DNA of 64,000 bases from Tenacibaculum caenipelagi (GTDB lineage Bacteria; Bacteroidota; Bacteroidia; Flavobacteriales; Flavobacteriaceae). The position numbers and the translations under genes are program-made. Numbering within the stretch: position 1 is the first letter of the stretch; every line of letters begins with the position of its first letter. Positions 1 through 7,684 of this stretch are shown here, one piece after another. The notes under the pieces were generated by a model. It had not been told where the DNA came from. It searched no databases and was given only the letters and a program-made list of their open reading frames with translations. The DNA is taken from contig NZ_SNYH01000004.1 in assembly GCF_004363005.1 (NCBI RefSeq), positions 340,724 to 404,723 on the forward strand, in the 5' to 3' direction.

Positions 1-321
1 ACTGTCTTTAAACCATTCGGCATGTAAGTTCACAAACTCATCCACTGTATAGGTTATTTTTGTGTTTGGCAAAATCAGTTCCATTCTACCCGATGTGGAC
101 ATGGTTGATTTTAATGAGTCAATGTTTTCATTTTTAAGTTCTGTGTCATAAAGAATTATTGATTTGTTCATTTTCCTGTTATTATATATTTCAAGTTTAT
201 TGTAGTATTCTTTAAGATTTTTTGGAATATCAGAATGGATTAATTTTAATTCAGTTGGTAACAAAAATTCGATTGTATTTATAGTCTGCTTTAACCATTC
301 TTTTTCTAATTCATTTTCCAC
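1..321 (-). CDS. partial hypothetical protein (3' end beyond window)
   Basis: A reading frame stays open from a GTG at 321 to the window edge (107 codons, no stop), so the C-terminus is missing. It starts inside the last codons of the 306-590 gene (overlap about 16 bp), which suggests translational coupling. The visible part is charged and soluble, with no signal peptide or membrane segment, and I recognise no family. The GTG start is the first usable codon in the frame; an internal ATG also exists near 165. It belongs to the minus-strand accessory array. Confidence 0.5.
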   Translation of the reverse strand, partial: MENELEKEWLKQTINTIEFLLPTELKLIHSDIPKNLKEYYNKLEIYNNRKMNKSIILYDTELKNENIDSLKSTMSTSGRMELILPNTKITYTVDEFVNLHAEWFKDS

Positions 322-590
322 ATTAAAAATAATAATCTTAAAGGAATTATTATTAAAATACTTAAAGAGATAATTTTAATAGTCAAAGATTTTTTCTTTG
401 TTAAGAAATAAACTAAAAAACTTAATGCAACATAATAAACTAAAAAACCTAATGCAACGCCAATAATTGTCAAACCAAAGGTGAAAGCTATATTTTTATC
501 TTTTAAGATTTCTGTAATGTTTCCAAATAATATGACAGGAGTGAAAATAAAAAGTAATTTCCAGATATTTGTTTTTTGTGCTTTTTTCAA
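306..590 (-). CDS. small hypothetical membrane protein
   Basis: A 94-residue protein with two or three hydrophobic segments (about residues 11-23, 35-62 and 72-90) separated by short lysine-rich stretches, so it is probably an integral inner-membrane protein. I recognise no family. It is the first gene after the palindromic element at 611-742 and overlaps the start of the next gene downstream on the same strand. Small membrane proteins of unknown role are typical contents of this array. Confidence 0.6.
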   Translation of the reverse strand: MKKAQKTNIWKLLFIFTPVILFGNITEILKDKNIAFTFGLTIIGVALGFLVYYVALSFLVYFLTKKKSLTIKIISLSILIIIPLRLLFLMWKMN

Positions 591-610
591 AGTACTTTTT
601 TTTAATTATA

Positions 611-742
611 GTTAACAGTTAGTATAAGAATAGTAGCGAATTTTATACACAAGCCATGCAGTTTTAGACTAACTTTATATATAAAAAACGACTTCGATTA
701 AGCACCAAAGTCGCTGTTATTTTATACATTGTTGCCAGTAGT
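611..742 (-). repeat. palindromic inter-cassette element E1
   Basis: The arms GTATAAGAATAGTAGCGA (622-639) and TCGCTGTTATTTTATAC (711-727) are near-perfect inverted repeats. Read on the minus strand the element runs from GGCAACAATGTATAAAA to CTTATACTAACTGTTAAC. It matches the elements at 30526 and 33224 in arm sequence (GTATA-AAATA-GCG) and in the inner GTGCTTAATCG block. It fills almost the whole gap between the 306-590 and 785-1588 genes. Confidence 0.7.
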
Positions 743-784
743 ATTTTCTATTGCTTTTATTCCGTTTCAAATTCTATTCGAGTA

Positions 785-1588
785 CTAATTCATATTTTTA
801 TTCTCTTTCAAATATTCGGTTAATGCTTCTAAATAAAGTTTGTTAAAAGCTGTTCCTGAAAACGGGTTTTGACTGGTTACTAAATTCCTGTCTTTTACAG
901 CATAGTTTGCCTTTGGCAGTTTCCTTCTATATTTTAATCCTAATTTTCTTAATCTTTTGGCTATTTTTCTGTTCTTGGGTTTCCCTTTCATAATAAAACG
1001 CTCAATTACAAACTCCTCAAAAGGCGAAACTGAATTAACTTTAAAACCAATATATGGATTTTCATCTTTTGGTATTGTTAATATGAGACTGGGTGCGTGA
1101 CAAATAAGTCCTGTTGGTTTATTTTCCTTCGCAAAGTACTTTAATAGAATAGGGATATTAATGTCTTCTTTCAAATCTATCATTAAGCCTTGTCCACCTG
1201 GAATTATCAAACCTATATAATCAGATTTTTTTTCAATAGCTTTTTCAAGTGTTATTGGACTATTAAATAGACTATCTGTTTTAGTAAATATTAAAGCCTC
1301 ATTTTTTACTTTCAAGTTGTTTTTCCAATACTTGTCGTTTATGCTTTCTTTATCTATTGTTGATACAATTCCATTTGGTGTTGCAAAATCTACTGTATAT
1401 CCTGCTTCAGTTACCGATTTATATGCGAGATAAAATTCATTCAAAAACACACCAGTTTGTCGAAGTTTCTCTCCTTTATTTAATTGCAACGTATTTGCTG
1501 CACTCATTACGAATAGTATTTTGTTGTTTTGTGCAGAAACCGTTTTGGTTAAAAGCACTAATATTATTATTAAATTTCTAATTTTCAT
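785..1588 (-). CDS. DJ-1/PfpI family exported protein
   Basis: A 267-residue protein with an N-terminal signal peptide (residues 1-19, ending TVSAQ), so it is probably periplasmic or surface exposed. The body fits the class I glutamine amidotransferase-like / DJ-1/PfpI fold: PGGQG in the first half, then GLICHAPS near residue 160, where Cys-His forms the usual nucleophile elbow. Family members act as glyoxalases, chaperones or proteases; the substrate cannot be told here. It is the last gene of a three-gene unit with an SDR and a Crp-type regulator, 11 bp after the SDR. The basic C-terminal half (repeated Arg/Lys around 195-225) is less typical of the family. Confidence 0.75.
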   Translation of the reverse strand: MKIRNLIIILVLLTKTVSAQNNKILFVMSAANTLQLNKGEKLRQTGVFLNEFYLAYKSVTEAGYTVDFATPNGIVSTIDKESINDKYWKNNLKVKNEALIFTKTDSLFNSPITLEKAIEKKSDYIGLIIPGGQGLMIDLKEDINIPILLKYFAKENKPTGLICHAPSLILTIPKDENPYIGFKVNSVSPFEEFVIERFIMKGKPKNRKIAKRLRKLGLKYRRKLPKANYAVKDRNLVTSQNPFSGTAFNKLYLEALTEYLKENKNMN

Positions 1589-1599
1589 TTTGTGATGTT

Positions 1600-2124
1600 T
1601 TAAACTGTTACGCCTTTCATTATTCTGTAGGCTATTTTTGGACTAATTCTGTTTATGATTCTCAATAGTTTTACTTTATGAATATTTACTTCATATCTAT
1701 TATTTTTATAGGCTTTTATAAACTCATCTACCAATCTTTGAGGTGAAATTTTTCCTTTGCCTTTTCCTTTCGTCATTTCAATAGCTACTAAAGTTGGTAT
1801 TATTTCAAATACTTTTATTTTATCTAATTGGTATCGTAATGATTTTGAGAAAATGTGAATTGCTGCTTTTGTTCCGCAATAGACAGCTAATTTGGCTTTA
1901 GGAACAATGGTTAAACCTACAAGTCGGTCTAATTCTGATTGTGAAGAAATATCGCATTTAAATGAGGTAATACGCTTGTCTAATTTTACAAGTTCTTCTA
2001 ATCTAATCTCATTTCTGCCTACAGCTATTATTTGATTGTCCAATTGGCAAAATCTCTCTGCCAATTCTCTACCAATTCCAGAAGTAGCATCTGTAATAAG
2101 AATTTTGTTATTTAATAGTTTCAT
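1600..2124 (-). CDS. short-chain dehydrogenase with internal deletion (probably inactive)
   Basis: Resembles DltE-type SDR oxidoreductases. The N-terminal nucleotide site reads TDATSGIG where the family has TGxTSGIG, and the C-terminal half keeps the catalytic Tyr-x3-Lys as YCGTKAA. Between about residues 68 and 76 the sequence jumps straight from the region after the CDISS strand to the catalytic segment, so roughly 60-70 residues are missing, including the NNAG motif and the catalytic-Ser strand. At 174 residues it is far shorter than the usual 230-250. The frame is intact, so this looks like an in-frame deletion. The start is the ATG at 2124, which begins the conserved strand MKLLNNKILIT. 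Confidence 0.7.
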   Translation of the reverse strand: MKLLNNKILITDATSGIGRELAERFCQLDNQIIAVGRNEIRLEELVKLDKRITSFKCDISSQSELDRLVGLTIVPKAKLAVYCGTKAAIHIFSKSLRYQLDKIKVFEIIPTLVAIEMTKGKGKGKISPQRLVDEFIKAYKNNRYEVNIHKVKLLRIINRISPKIAYRIMKGVTV

Positions 2125-2190
2125 ACTCGTGATATTTAAAAGCAAAATTCACGAGAATAAAGAGTGAAATCATTTACATATGTAAAGATT

Positions 2191-2757
2191 TTACTTTTTG
2201 GCTCTAATACGACTTAATTGGGTTGGTGTAATACCTAAATACGAAGCGATATGGTATTGGTTAATTAGGTTTTCTAAACCTGGGTGTTCTTTTTTGAAGA
2301 TTGAGTAGCGTTCTGTTGCTTCAAGCGTTACAAGTTCAATTTCTCTTTTTTCTTTTATTGCAAACTTGTATTCTGCCATAATTCGAGCAAGGCTTTCAAA
2401 TTTCGGATAATTTTTATAAAGTGAAGTAAGTTGTCTAAAATCAGCAACGAATAGTGTACAGTCTGTTAAGCATTGAATATTAATTAAATTTTTCTGCTTT
2501 GTTGTTATTGATGAATACGCTGCTACAAAATTTGAAGATGTAAAGAACGTTTTATTGTATTCGTGTCCCGATTTATTGCGAAAAAATGCGCGCATTACTC
2601 CGTTTGAAATAAAAGCTAATTTTGATGAAAATTCTCCTTCTTTGGCGAAATAATCCTTCTTTTTGAGTTGAATTTCAGAAAAAAATGAAATGAAAACTTC
2701 TATTTCTCTTTTTGTAAAAGGGGCTAATGTTTCCAAATATATTTTTAGTTCATTCAT
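2191..2757 (-). CDS. Crp/Fnr family transcriptional regulator
   Basis: A 188-residue protein with an N-terminal cyclic-nucleotide-binding-like beta roll (about residues 25-115) and a short C-terminal helix-turn-helix (about 165-188, with ASYLGITPTQLSRIR). This matches the many flavobacterial Crp-like regulators with a compact recognition helix. It is first in a minus-strand unit with the SDR and the DJ-1/PfpI protein, so it probably controls these genes. The ligand is unknown; the phosphate-binding Arg/Glu pattern of true cAMP sites is not evident. Confidence 0.8.
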   Translation of the reverse strand: MNELKIYLETLAPFTKREIEVFISFFSEIQLKKKDYFAKEGEFSSKLAFISNGVMRAFFRNKSGHEYNKTFFTSSNFVAAYSSITTKQKNLINIQCLTDCTLFVADFRQLTSLYKNYPKFESLARIMAEYKFAIKEKREIELVTLEATERYSIFKKEHPGLENLINQYHIASYLGITPTQLSRIRAKK

Positions 2758-2783
2758 TTTTGTTTATGGTGTGTTGTTTTTTG

Positions 2784-2840
2784 CATTACTGTCAACGGTC
2801 TCGGTTATGAGTAGTTGCATGGTTCAGCACTTGTTAATTA
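2784..2840 (-). repeat. palindromic inter-cassette element E2 (short form)
   Basis: Read on the minus strand this is AAGTGCTGAACCATGCAACTAC followed by TCATAACCGAGACCGTTGAC. It corresponds to the right-hand part of the other elements (CATATAC-AGAGCCGTTG), and a diverged copy of the same block lies at 36563-36602. The left arm is reduced or absent. It separates the 2841-4037 gene from the Crp gene, and its end GTTGACAGTAAT opens the next unit. Confidence 0.55.
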
Positions 2841-4037
2841 TTAGTTGGAGTTTTTATCAGATAACTCTTTTACTTTCTTATAGAATAAAGAAGCTTTATT
2901 TTCATCACTCATTTCTTTATAAGTATCTCCTAGCCCTTTTAAAGGTCTTTCAGCATTTGGATGTTTCTCTGATAAAAATGTAAAAAGGTTTATTGCTTTA
3001 TCGTATTGATTATTTTCTAGATAGAATTCAGCAATTGAGCAAGCTCTATTTATTCTTAGCTCACCAAAAAAATTAGTTTTTTCAAATTCATTCATAAAAG
3101 TATCAAACTGATTATAATCGTTTGCTCGCATAGCATTCCTTACTAGCGTAAACATTGTCCATTTGGTTAATTCACGGGGAAATCCAAATTGTTGTGCTCT
3201 TTGTTTATAATAGTCATACACATAATCCAAACCACCAGCTTTGTTGAATTCTTCAAGATTACTAAATTGTAGTTCAGGATAAAAATGATAATACTTCTTC
3301 AATCCGTGATAAAGTGTTGTAAAGGGTGTTGACCTATGCTCTTCTCCTTCTATTTCTCTAAAAGTCCAGTTCATTGTTTTCGGAGCTTTATTTAGCAGAA
3401 GTTTATTCAATTTATCAGTTCCATCCTTCACTACTCCTTCATTGGAGCCAGAGGTAAAATATAAAAATTTGTAAAAGTTCGGAGTTTTTGAGGATAGGCT
3501 ATCTACTTTGTTTATTTTTTCATCCAAAGGAAATGGACTTGCAGCAATGTAACCTTTAAATAGGTCAGGATTAGTAGTCATAGCTTGAATGACAAATCCT
3601 CCTCCATATGCCCATCCAAATAATAATCGTTCTTTGGACGTACGAAATCTTTGCTCAATAAAACCTATGGCCTCTTTTTCAATGAAATCTAAATATTTTT
3701 TCGAATTGGAACTAAAGTTTCTATTTCTGTCCGATTGCTTTTTAGAAATGCCAACAATAATAAACTCGGGAGTCTGACGAAATTCAACAAACGATTTATG
3801 GAGACTAACACCATGTAGAAAATACCGTTGCCCATCTAAAATGTATAGGACAGGATACTCTTTCTTAGATTCGGTATAACTATCGGGCAAAAAAACTTGA
3901 ACTTCTCTTTCATCATTGAGTATTTTCGATTGAATCAAGAAAGTTTTCCCCACAATGTTATTTGTCTCATTAATTTGTGAATGAGATTTTAAGTTTAAAA
4001 AAAACAGCAATACAACAATGAAAATTTTTAGGTTCAT
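2841..4037 (-). CDS. exported esterase-like alpha/beta protein with TPR tail, nucleophile Ser replaced
   Basis: A 398-residue protein with a signal peptide (residues 1-20, ending SHSQ). Residues about 30-260 follow the esterase D / ferric-siderophore esterase fold: REVQVFLPDSY, YPVLYILDG, then GWAYGGGF near residue 142 where active enzymes have GxSxGG. The nucleophile position is Ala, so hydrolysis by the usual triad is unlikely. The His region (GEEHRSTPFTTLYHGL) is retained. Residues about 330-395 form TPR-like helices. It is a clear paralogue of 13479-14603, which lacks the serine too. Inference: a binding or scaffold role on the cell surface or in the periplasm. Confidence 0.75.
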   Translation of the reverse strand: MNLKIFIVVLLFFLNLKSHSQINETNNIVGKTFLIQSKILNDEREVQVFLPDSYTESKKEYPVLYILDGQRYFLHGVSLHKSFVEFRQTPEFIIVGISKKQSDRNRNFSSNSKKYLDFIEKEAIGFIEQRFRTSKERLLFGWAYGGGFVIQAMTTNPDLFKGYIAASPFPLDEKINKVDSLSSKTPNFYKFLYFTSGSNEGVVKDGTDKLNKLLLNKAPKTMNWTFREIEGEEHRSTPFTTLYHGLKKYYHFYPELQFSNLEEFNKAGGLDYVYDYYKQRAQQFGFPRELTKWTMFTLVRNAMRANDYNQFDTFMNEFEKTNFFGELRINRACSIAEFYLENNQYDKAINLFTFLSEKHPNAERPLKGLGDTYKEMSDENKASLFYKKVKELSDKNSN

Positions 4038-4048
4038 ATGTTTTTAAT

Positions 4049-4420
4049 TTAATAAGTGTTAATGTTTTTCAGCGTTTCCCAACTCATAACTTTTATTTTT
4101 TCAGATTCCTTTCTAATAGTTTCAATTCCGATTTTGTTCAGCCAGATTTCAACTTCTTCGTCAAGATCTAAAAAATCAGGTATTTTCTTTAAATCTTCAA
4201 GATTGTCCGAGTAAAGTCCGATTACAGGATATGGTTCTCCAAATGGGTTTCCTAAAGGTATGATTTCATATTTTATACTTTTTGGAAATTCCGTAAACAA
4301 TTCAGGTAATTTCGTTCGGATAATCTCAAGACACGAAACAATAGAATCCATATTCCAATTCAATTCCTCATAAATTGCTGGTTCTATAATTTTGTAACCT
4401 CTTGTTGTTTTTTCTTCCAT
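4049..4420 (-). CDS. hypothetical protein
   Basis: A soluble, acidic protein of about 123 residues with no signal peptide, membrane segment or motif I recognise. The ATG at 4420 is preferred; an in-frame TTG two codons upstream is possible. It is the first gene after element E3 and lies 11 bp upstream of the esterase-like gene, with which it shares a unit. Its size and composition are reminiscent of small immunity-type proteins, but no family can be named. Confidence 0.6.
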   Translation of the reverse strand: MEEKTTRGYKIIEPAIYEELNWNMDSIVSCLEIIRTKLPELFTEFPKSIKYEIIPLGNPFGEPYPVIGLYSDNLEDLKKIPDFLDLDEEVEIWLNKIGIETIRKESEKIKVMSWETLKNINTY

Positions 4421-4441
4421 ACTCAAATTTCGTAAATGTTT

Positions 4442-4566
4442 TACAACGGTCTCGTATAACCGTCAGTTATCGGTTTGCTTTTAGTTTTAGCACTGGCGTT
4501 AGCAATTCCTAGTAGATTTGGACGTAGTCAAGTCCACCGTAATTGCGGTTATACATTTTTGCCAAC
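4442..4566 (-). repeat. palindromic inter-cassette element E3
   Basis: On the plus strand it starts ACAACGGTCTCGTATAACCG and ends CGGTTATACATTTTTGCC, so the outer arms GTATAACCG (4454-4462) and CGGTTATAC (4546-4554) are exact inverted repeats. Inside lie a second inverted pair (AGCAATT / AATTGC) and a small hairpin GGAC-GTAGTCAA-GTCC (4520-4535). The same layout recurs at 5119, 6160 and 6771. The stop codon of the 4549-5079 gene lies inside it. Confidence 0.7.
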
Positions 4567-5079
4567 TGGTTTTTTTATTCCGCAAACAACTCCAATCGTT
4601 GTTAATGTCATCCATAAAATCATTACTCCAAATTCTCTAATGAATGGAATATTTTTCAGGTTAACAAAAGAAATATTCTCAATCCCTAATATCCAAATTG
4701 GGAAAGAAATACTCGACAATAAAAAAGTCAAAAGAATAGTTTTCAGATTAAGGTTTATGGATTTGACTAATAAGCCATTAATTCCGATAATCATAATTCC
4801 AGCTAAACCATAAATCAAACTCGGATACATATACTTATCTGACTCAAAACTAATTACTAGAATTATTGACAAAAAAAAGATTAAGGTTGATAATAAAATA
4901 ATTATTAAAGTCTTACCTATTTTTTGTTCAATCGGTTTTTCTAAATTAATTATTGGAATTCCAATAGCGAAAATCATCGGAACAAACAAGAGGATATCAG
5001 TTTGAAATGCAAGAAACGAACCAAGTACCGCTAATATAAAATTAGTAAGTATTGTTAAATATGATTTCGAAATATTCAT
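4549..5079 (-). CDS. hypothetical membrane protein
   Basis: A 176-residue protein that is hydrophobic almost throughout, with about five or six predicted transmembrane segments (approximately residues 8-25, 28-45, 57-75, 82-105, 110-130 and 145-165). I recognise no family. The last residues and the stop (VGKNV then TAA) are read from the left arm of element E3, so the C-terminus is partly element-encoded, as in two other genes of this array. It is a single-gene unit between E3 and E4. Confidence 0.6.
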   Translation of the reverse strand: MNISKSYLTILTNFILAVLGSFLAFQTDILLFVPMIFAIGIPIINLEKPIEQKIGKTLIIILLSTLIFFLSIILVISFESDKYMYPSLIYGLAGIMIIGINGLLVKSINLNLKTILLTFLLSSISFPIWILGIENISFVNLKNIPFIREFGVMILWMTLTTIGVVCGIKKPVGKNV

Positions 5080-5118
5080 TCAATTACAGGTTTAAAGTTA
5101 TTGTTTTTGGTTTGAAAC

Positions 5119-5187
5119 CGACGTTAGCAATTCCAAGTGTGTTCAGATACAGTCGAATCCGCCGTAATTGCTGTTATACATTGTTGA
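5119..5187 (-). repeat. palindromic inter-cassette element E4
   Basis: The plus-strand sequence from GACGTTAGCAATTCC to CGCCGTAATTGCTGTTATAC followed by ATTGTTG is nearly the same as the equivalent part of E3 and E6. It includes the inner inverted pair GCAATT / AATTGC and a TCGAATCCGCC segment. The outer arm towards the 5079 gene is diverged (TTTAAAGTTATTG), so only the half adjoining the 5174-5629 gene is well kept. Confidence 0.65.
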
Positions 5188-5629
5188 TAGTCATTTTTTT
5201 TATTACTTCAATCTGACATTTTTTATTTATGGAATCTAAAATATTTTCAATTTTCCTATATTCCTTTTCAGATTTAATTTTAATCTTTTTTTCGTTTTCA
5301 ACTACTTGCTTTTGAGTTCTAATTATTGGGTCATTATGAACCCACCTATTGAGTTGGTTACCCATTTCATAGCCTTCTGGAATACTTGCTCTAGAAGTCA
5401 AAATGTTCCTTGATTGACTTTCTTTGATCTTTTTTAAAATCGGGATTAGATATATCTCAATGATTAATACTTTATCTTTATTCCGATTTGTCCATTTTAA
5501 AATCTTTTCTTCAATTGTTAGCTTGTCAAATTGCCAACCTTTTAATTTTAACTTATTACAAATTTGAATCTGTAAATTATCAGAAGAATCAATATCCGAA
5601 AGTCTAATTATTTTCTGCTTTATTTTCAA
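5174..5629 (-). CDS. hypothetical protein
   Basis: A lysine- and isoleucine-rich 151-residue protein, mostly predicted helical, with no signal peptide or membrane span and no family I recognise. Its C-terminal residues TINNV and the TAA stop are read from element E4. It is a single-gene unit between E4 and E5 in the minus-strand accessory array. Confidence 0.55.
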   Translation of the reverse strand: MKIKQKIIRLSDIDSSDNLQIQICNKLKLKGWQFDKLTIEEKILKWTNRNKDKVLIIEIYLIPILKKIKESQSRNILTSRASIPEGYEMGNQLNRWVHNDPIIRTQKQVVENEKKIKIKSEKEYRKIENILDSINKKCQIEVIKKMTINNV

Positions 5630-5649
5630 TGTTTTAGATTTTAAAATTC

Positions 5650-5733
5650 ACACAACGGTCTATTATAACAAACAGTTACAAATTTAGACTACTAGTTTTT
5701 AGGTTAAAGAACTAGTGTTACCAATACAATAGT
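5650..5733 (-). repeat. palindromic inter-cassette element E5
   Basis: On the plus strand it starts CACAACGGTCTATTATAAC, as E3 does, and ends GTGTTACCAATACAATAG. A strong inner hairpin ACTAGTT...AACTAGT spans 5691-5716. The centre is unrelated to E3/E4/E6, but the position between single-gene units and the ACAACGGTCT end identify it as the same class. Confidence 0.6.
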
Positions 5734-5736
5734 AAT

Positions 5737-6132
5737 TTATTTAAATATAGCTATTCCTATCAATATCGAAATGATTCCCATTAGGACAAAAGCAATTAAA
5801 GCTGTTTTATAATTTTTTACAGATAAACAAGTTGATTTTTCATGTTTATTTCTCCAGACCATTAATGATATAGGTTCTCCTTCCATTGTATGAGTTTTAA
5901 AAGTATGCCTGCTCTCATTACTAATTTCTATATTCTCATACTCCTGACCTTCAATTATGTATTTATAGGTAATTTCTGCTATCATTTCTCTTCCCTTTCC
6001 TACTCTCTGTTCTTTAGAAATTGCTTTTATTACTATTCCTTTTGTTTTTATTCCATTAGTAAATAAAAGGAACTTTCTTAGATTAATTCCAGCCCATATT
6101 AGAGCTATAATTCCAAACATTAAAGGTACCAT
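5737..6132 (-). CDS. DUF3592-like membrane protein
   Basis: A 131-residue protein with an N-terminal transmembrane helix (about residues 3-22), a beta-rich domain of about 80 residues containing the GIVIKA and ITYKYIIEGQEYEN strands, and a C-terminal transmembrane helix (about 108-130). This hairpin-membrane layout and strand pattern fit the DUF3592 family, whose function is unknown. It is the only gene between E5 and E6. Confidence 0.65.
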   Translation of the reverse strand: MVPLMFGIIALIWAGINLRKFLLFTNGIKTKGIVIKAISKEQRVGKGREMIAEITYKYIIEGQEYENIEISNESRHTFKTHTMEGEPISLMVWRNKHEKSTCLSVKNYKTALIAFVLMGIISILIGIAIFK

Positions 6133-6159
6133 ACATTCTTTCTTTTATTGTTTTTGTTT

Positions 6160-6240
6160 GAGAACTAACCTTAGCAATCCCGAGTTAGATTCACACGCTG
6201 TCGAATCCGCTGTAATTGTGGTTATACATTGCTGGCAGCT
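6160..6240 (-). repeat. palindromic inter-cassette element E6
   Basis: The plus-strand sequence (TTAGCAATCCCGAGTTAG, then TCGAATCCGCTGTAATTG, then TGGTTATACATTGCTGGC) aligns along its whole length with E4 and E3. It contains the inner inverted pair GCAATC / AATTGT and ends with the arm GGTTATACATT. The stop codon of the 6222-6752 gene lies within it. Confidence 0.65.
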
Positions 6241-6752
6241 TTTTTTCTTGTTTTTACTTCTAATTTACAATGAATTCCAATATCTTTCAAATCTTCAGCA
6301 ATCTCCTCTAATTCAGTATAATTGTCGTTCCAAGCTTTAAATTCAGACAATATTATTTTTCCATCATTATTTACCATTTTTAGTAATTCAGGTGTAGAAT
6401 GGTTAAGTATAGATTTTAGTTTCGAAATATTAACCTTTGAGTAGGAAATTTCTAAATTCCAATAATTTTCAAGACTTTGTAATTTATTCTCAAAATGATG
6501 AATCCAATCTACTGTTGGTGCTGAACCTTCAAATTCTGCCATGTTTCCATCTTTACTAATCAAAATTCGACCAATTCCATACCAAGATGTTCTTTCACTC
6601 CAACTTAAATCTAATTCAGATTTAATACACCAAAATAAAGAATAGCAATATTTGTGTTCTTCCATTCCTTCTTCTAAAACAATCATTTCTTTTTCAAATT
6701 CTCGTTTGCTATTAATCCAATAATTAGCTTTTTCGATTATTTCTGTATTCAT
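6222..6752 (-). CDS. hypothetical protein, possibly immunity-like
   Basis: A soluble 176-residue protein. Residues about 35-90 (with SWYGIGRILISKDG and EGSAPTVDWI) faintly resemble the YrhB/Imm35 pattern, where a G-x-G turn precedes a short strand and a GS/GT motif. The second half (about 95-170) is alternating helix and strand and ends in a basic tail. The family call is weak. The last residues AASNV and the stop are read from element E6. Its unit opens with GTTAGTGGCC and closes with a roughly complementary TGCCAGCAA. Confidence 0.55.
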   Translation of the reverse strand: MNTEIIEKANYWINSKREFEKEMIVLEEGMEEHKYCYSLFWCIKSELDLSWSERTSWYGIGRILISKDGNMAEFEGSAPTVDWIHHFENKLQSLENYWNLEISYSKVNISKLKSILNHSTPELLKMVNNDGKIILSEFKAWNDNYTELEEIAEDLKDIGIHCKLEVKTRKKAASNV

Positions 6753-6770
6753 CCGTTGATTTTGTTAAAA

Positions 6771-6866
6771 TGGCCACTAACGGTTCTTATAACCGTCAGT
6801 TATAGATTTAAATATACTTTGTTTTTCGGTTTAGCATAGGCGTTAGTAATTTCGGTTATGCATTGT
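6771..6866 (-). repeat. palindromic inter-cassette element E7
   Basis: On the plus strand it begins CACTAACGGTTCTTATAACCG and ends TTTCGGTTATGCATTGTTG, so TATAACCG and CGGTTAT form the outer arms, with GTCAGTTAT and GGCGTTAGTAATT inside as in E3. The two extreme ends (CACTAAC on one side, GTTGTAAAT on the other) are not complementary to each other. Each instead matches the far end of its own unit. Confidence 0.7.
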
Positions 6867-6881
6867 TGTAAATAGTACTTT

Positions 6882-7679
6882 CTAATCAGTTTTTCCTAAC
6901 ACTATTTTACCATAAAAAAACCAAGGAAGAAAAGTCATTCCTAAGGCAAATGGGCTATTCTTTTTATACTTTTTTGCGAGAACTTGATTAATGAAAAATT
7001 TAGGAAAAAATCGAATAAAAGGTATAAATAGAGGTACAATCCACCAAATAGGCTTATTCGTTATTCTTAACAATGTTATATTATTTAAAATTGGAATCAA
7101 AGCGTAAGACTTAATTCTATTTTCTTTTTCAAAAAGAAGGTATAAACTTTTGAAATAAATTATAACGATAGCAATTAAAAAGCTAGGAGGAGAAAAAATA
7201 TTTAGGAGCCATGAGAAATTGCCGCTTTTTAAGAATTCTATAATCGAAATATAAGGTGTGCTAATAAAATACTGTACTAAATCAAAATTATTCAAGTGAT
7301 AGGGACTAAAATCAGTTAAAATCAAAAGTCCAGTTTTATTTTCCTTTTGTGGGTTATTTACAAATTCATGAATATGATAAAAAGAAAAGTCAATTACCCA
7401 ACTGAAAATGTAGGACATTAAAACATAAAACAAGGTTACAATCAAAAAATCATAGAAAGAAGTGTTCTTGTTTTTTTCGTAATCTTTATAGGCTAAAAGC
7501 AAAAATAACCCGAATATTATTATATAATATGTTTTATTAAATATAGCATCAATTATTATTGTGTCTTCCTGTTTCTCTACATTAAATATCAGATAAAAAA
7601 TCTTAGTTATGAATGTGGTTAGCAAAACAAAGAACAAACTTTTAGTTAGACTTATTTTAATTATTTCTTTAATATTCAT
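6882..7679 (-). CDS. DUF5684-like membrane protein
   Basis: A 265-residue integral membrane protein with about six to eight hydrophobic segments. The C-terminal part (about residues 190-262: LIPILNNITLLRITNKPIWW, then FIPFIRFF, then SPFALGMTFLPWFFYGKI) matches the pattern of DUF5684, a family of unknown function that in Bacteroidetes is sometimes fused to or next to signal peptidase I. No peptidase residues are present. It is the first gene of the minus-strand array. Its unit is bounded by GTTGTAAATAATACC upstream and the near-exact complement downstream. Confidence 0.65.
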   Translation of the reverse strand: MNIKEIIKISLTKSLFFVLLTTFITKIFYLIFNVEKQEDTIIIDAIFNKTYYIIIFGLFLLLAYKDYEKNKNTSFYDFLIVTLFYVLMSYIFSWVIDFSFYHIHEFVNNPQKENKTGLLILTDFSPYHLNNFDLVQYFISTPYISIIEFLKSGNFSWLLNIFSPPSFLIAIVIIYFKSLYLLFEKENRIKSYALIPILNNITLLRITNKPIWWIVPLFIPFIRFFPKFFINQVLAKKYKKNSPFALGMTFLPWFFYGKIVLGKTD

Positions 7680-7684
7680 TTATT

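Noticed and set aside
4442-6866. The palindromic elements as ordinary transcription terminators
   Set aside because: They are 70-145 bp, have conserved arm sequences across different loci, lack T runs next to a GC-rich stem, and their ends follow a unit-specific pairing. They may still affect transcription, but termination does not explain the conservation.
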